64,000 nt of DNA. Source: Xylophilus sp. GW821-FHT01B05. GTDB lineage: Bacteria; Pseudomonadota; Gammaproteobacteria; Burkholderiales; Burkholderiaceae_C. The stretch spans positions 1,674,001-1,738,000 of the forward strand of contig CP152408.1 in assembly GCA_038961845.1 (NCBI GenBank). The letters are read 5' to 3'. Each line of letters starts with the position of its first letter. Position 1 is the first letter of the stretch. The notes under the pieces are model-generated. The model did not search any database. It was not told where the DNA came from and saw nothing but the letters and a program-made list of their open reading frames with translations. Shown here in pieces: positions 63,990-64,000 of this stretch. A program made the position numbers and the translations under genes.

Positions 63990-64000
63990 GATGCTTGTCT

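Overview
The window reads as chromosomal DNA of a high-GC betaproteobacterium, most likely a member of Burkholderiales, family Comamonadaceae. The signs are the dnaJ-dnaK-grpE and rpsF-priB-rpsR-rplI-dnaB blocks, four complete Bug/TctC-type periplasmic binding proteins plus the remnant of a fifth, and several intergenic hairpin repeats of the kind common in that family. I saw no rRNA, tRNA or CRISPR array.

Layout. 1-17 kb is conserved core: a heat-shock chaperone operon (dnaJ partial, dnaK, grpE, minus strand), the divergent S6/PriB/S18/L9 operon with dnaB, phoH, a bcp-type peroxiredoxin, alaA, then hom-thrC with a vapBC-type toxin-antitoxin pair lodged between the two threonine genes, then mobB-moeA-moaD. 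17-27 kb is accessory: a DapA-family lyase, an unrecognised secreted protein that looks like three tandem I9 propeptide-inhibitor folds, a tandem 165-bp repeat, a complete IS701-family insertion sequence, and a run of three predicted lipoproteins (tannase-family esterase, ThuA-domain protein, quinoprotein with a C-terminal cupredoxin-like domain). moaE follows only at 27.0 kb, so moaD and moaE appear to have been separated. 27.5-37 kb holds a LysR regulator, a small alpha/beta-barrel protein, an MFS carrier, an acid phosphatase, a Bug protein and an iron-type surface-signalling set (ECF sigma factor, FecR-like anti-sigma factor, TonB receptor) with two matching candidate ECF promoters. clpB (37.0-39.6 kb) carries its own near-consensus sigma-32 promoter.

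40-54 kb is a mosaic bounded by two inverted copies of a several-hundred-base repeat. It contains a DUF2848-amidase pair split by a hairpin repeat, a stretch of apparently foreign and partly broken genes (LysR, SDR, isochorismatase-type pseudogene, GST, acetolactate-synthase-type fragment, internally deleted IS5-family element, carboxylesterase), a crotonase lacking half of its oxyanion hole, a thiolase, and an AraC/MFS pair. 54-64 kb is catabolic: a GlxA-type regulator and an isonitrile-hydratase-like protein whose start codons overlap, Bug proteins, a probable galactarate/glucarate pathway (garL-garD-Bug with a divergent LysR), coxG, a sugar-phosphate isomerase-like protein and a last Bug gene. 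A 158-bp MITE-like element with 13-bp terminal inverted repeats occurs twice (49.0 and 61.5 kb), and one copy supplies the stop codon of a LysR gene.

The most unusual items are the three-fold I9-like protein, the lipoprotein quinoprotein/ThuA/tannase cluster with changed catalytic motifs and two strong palindromic operators, the vapBC module whose operator repeats run into the hom stop codon, and the small mobile elements.
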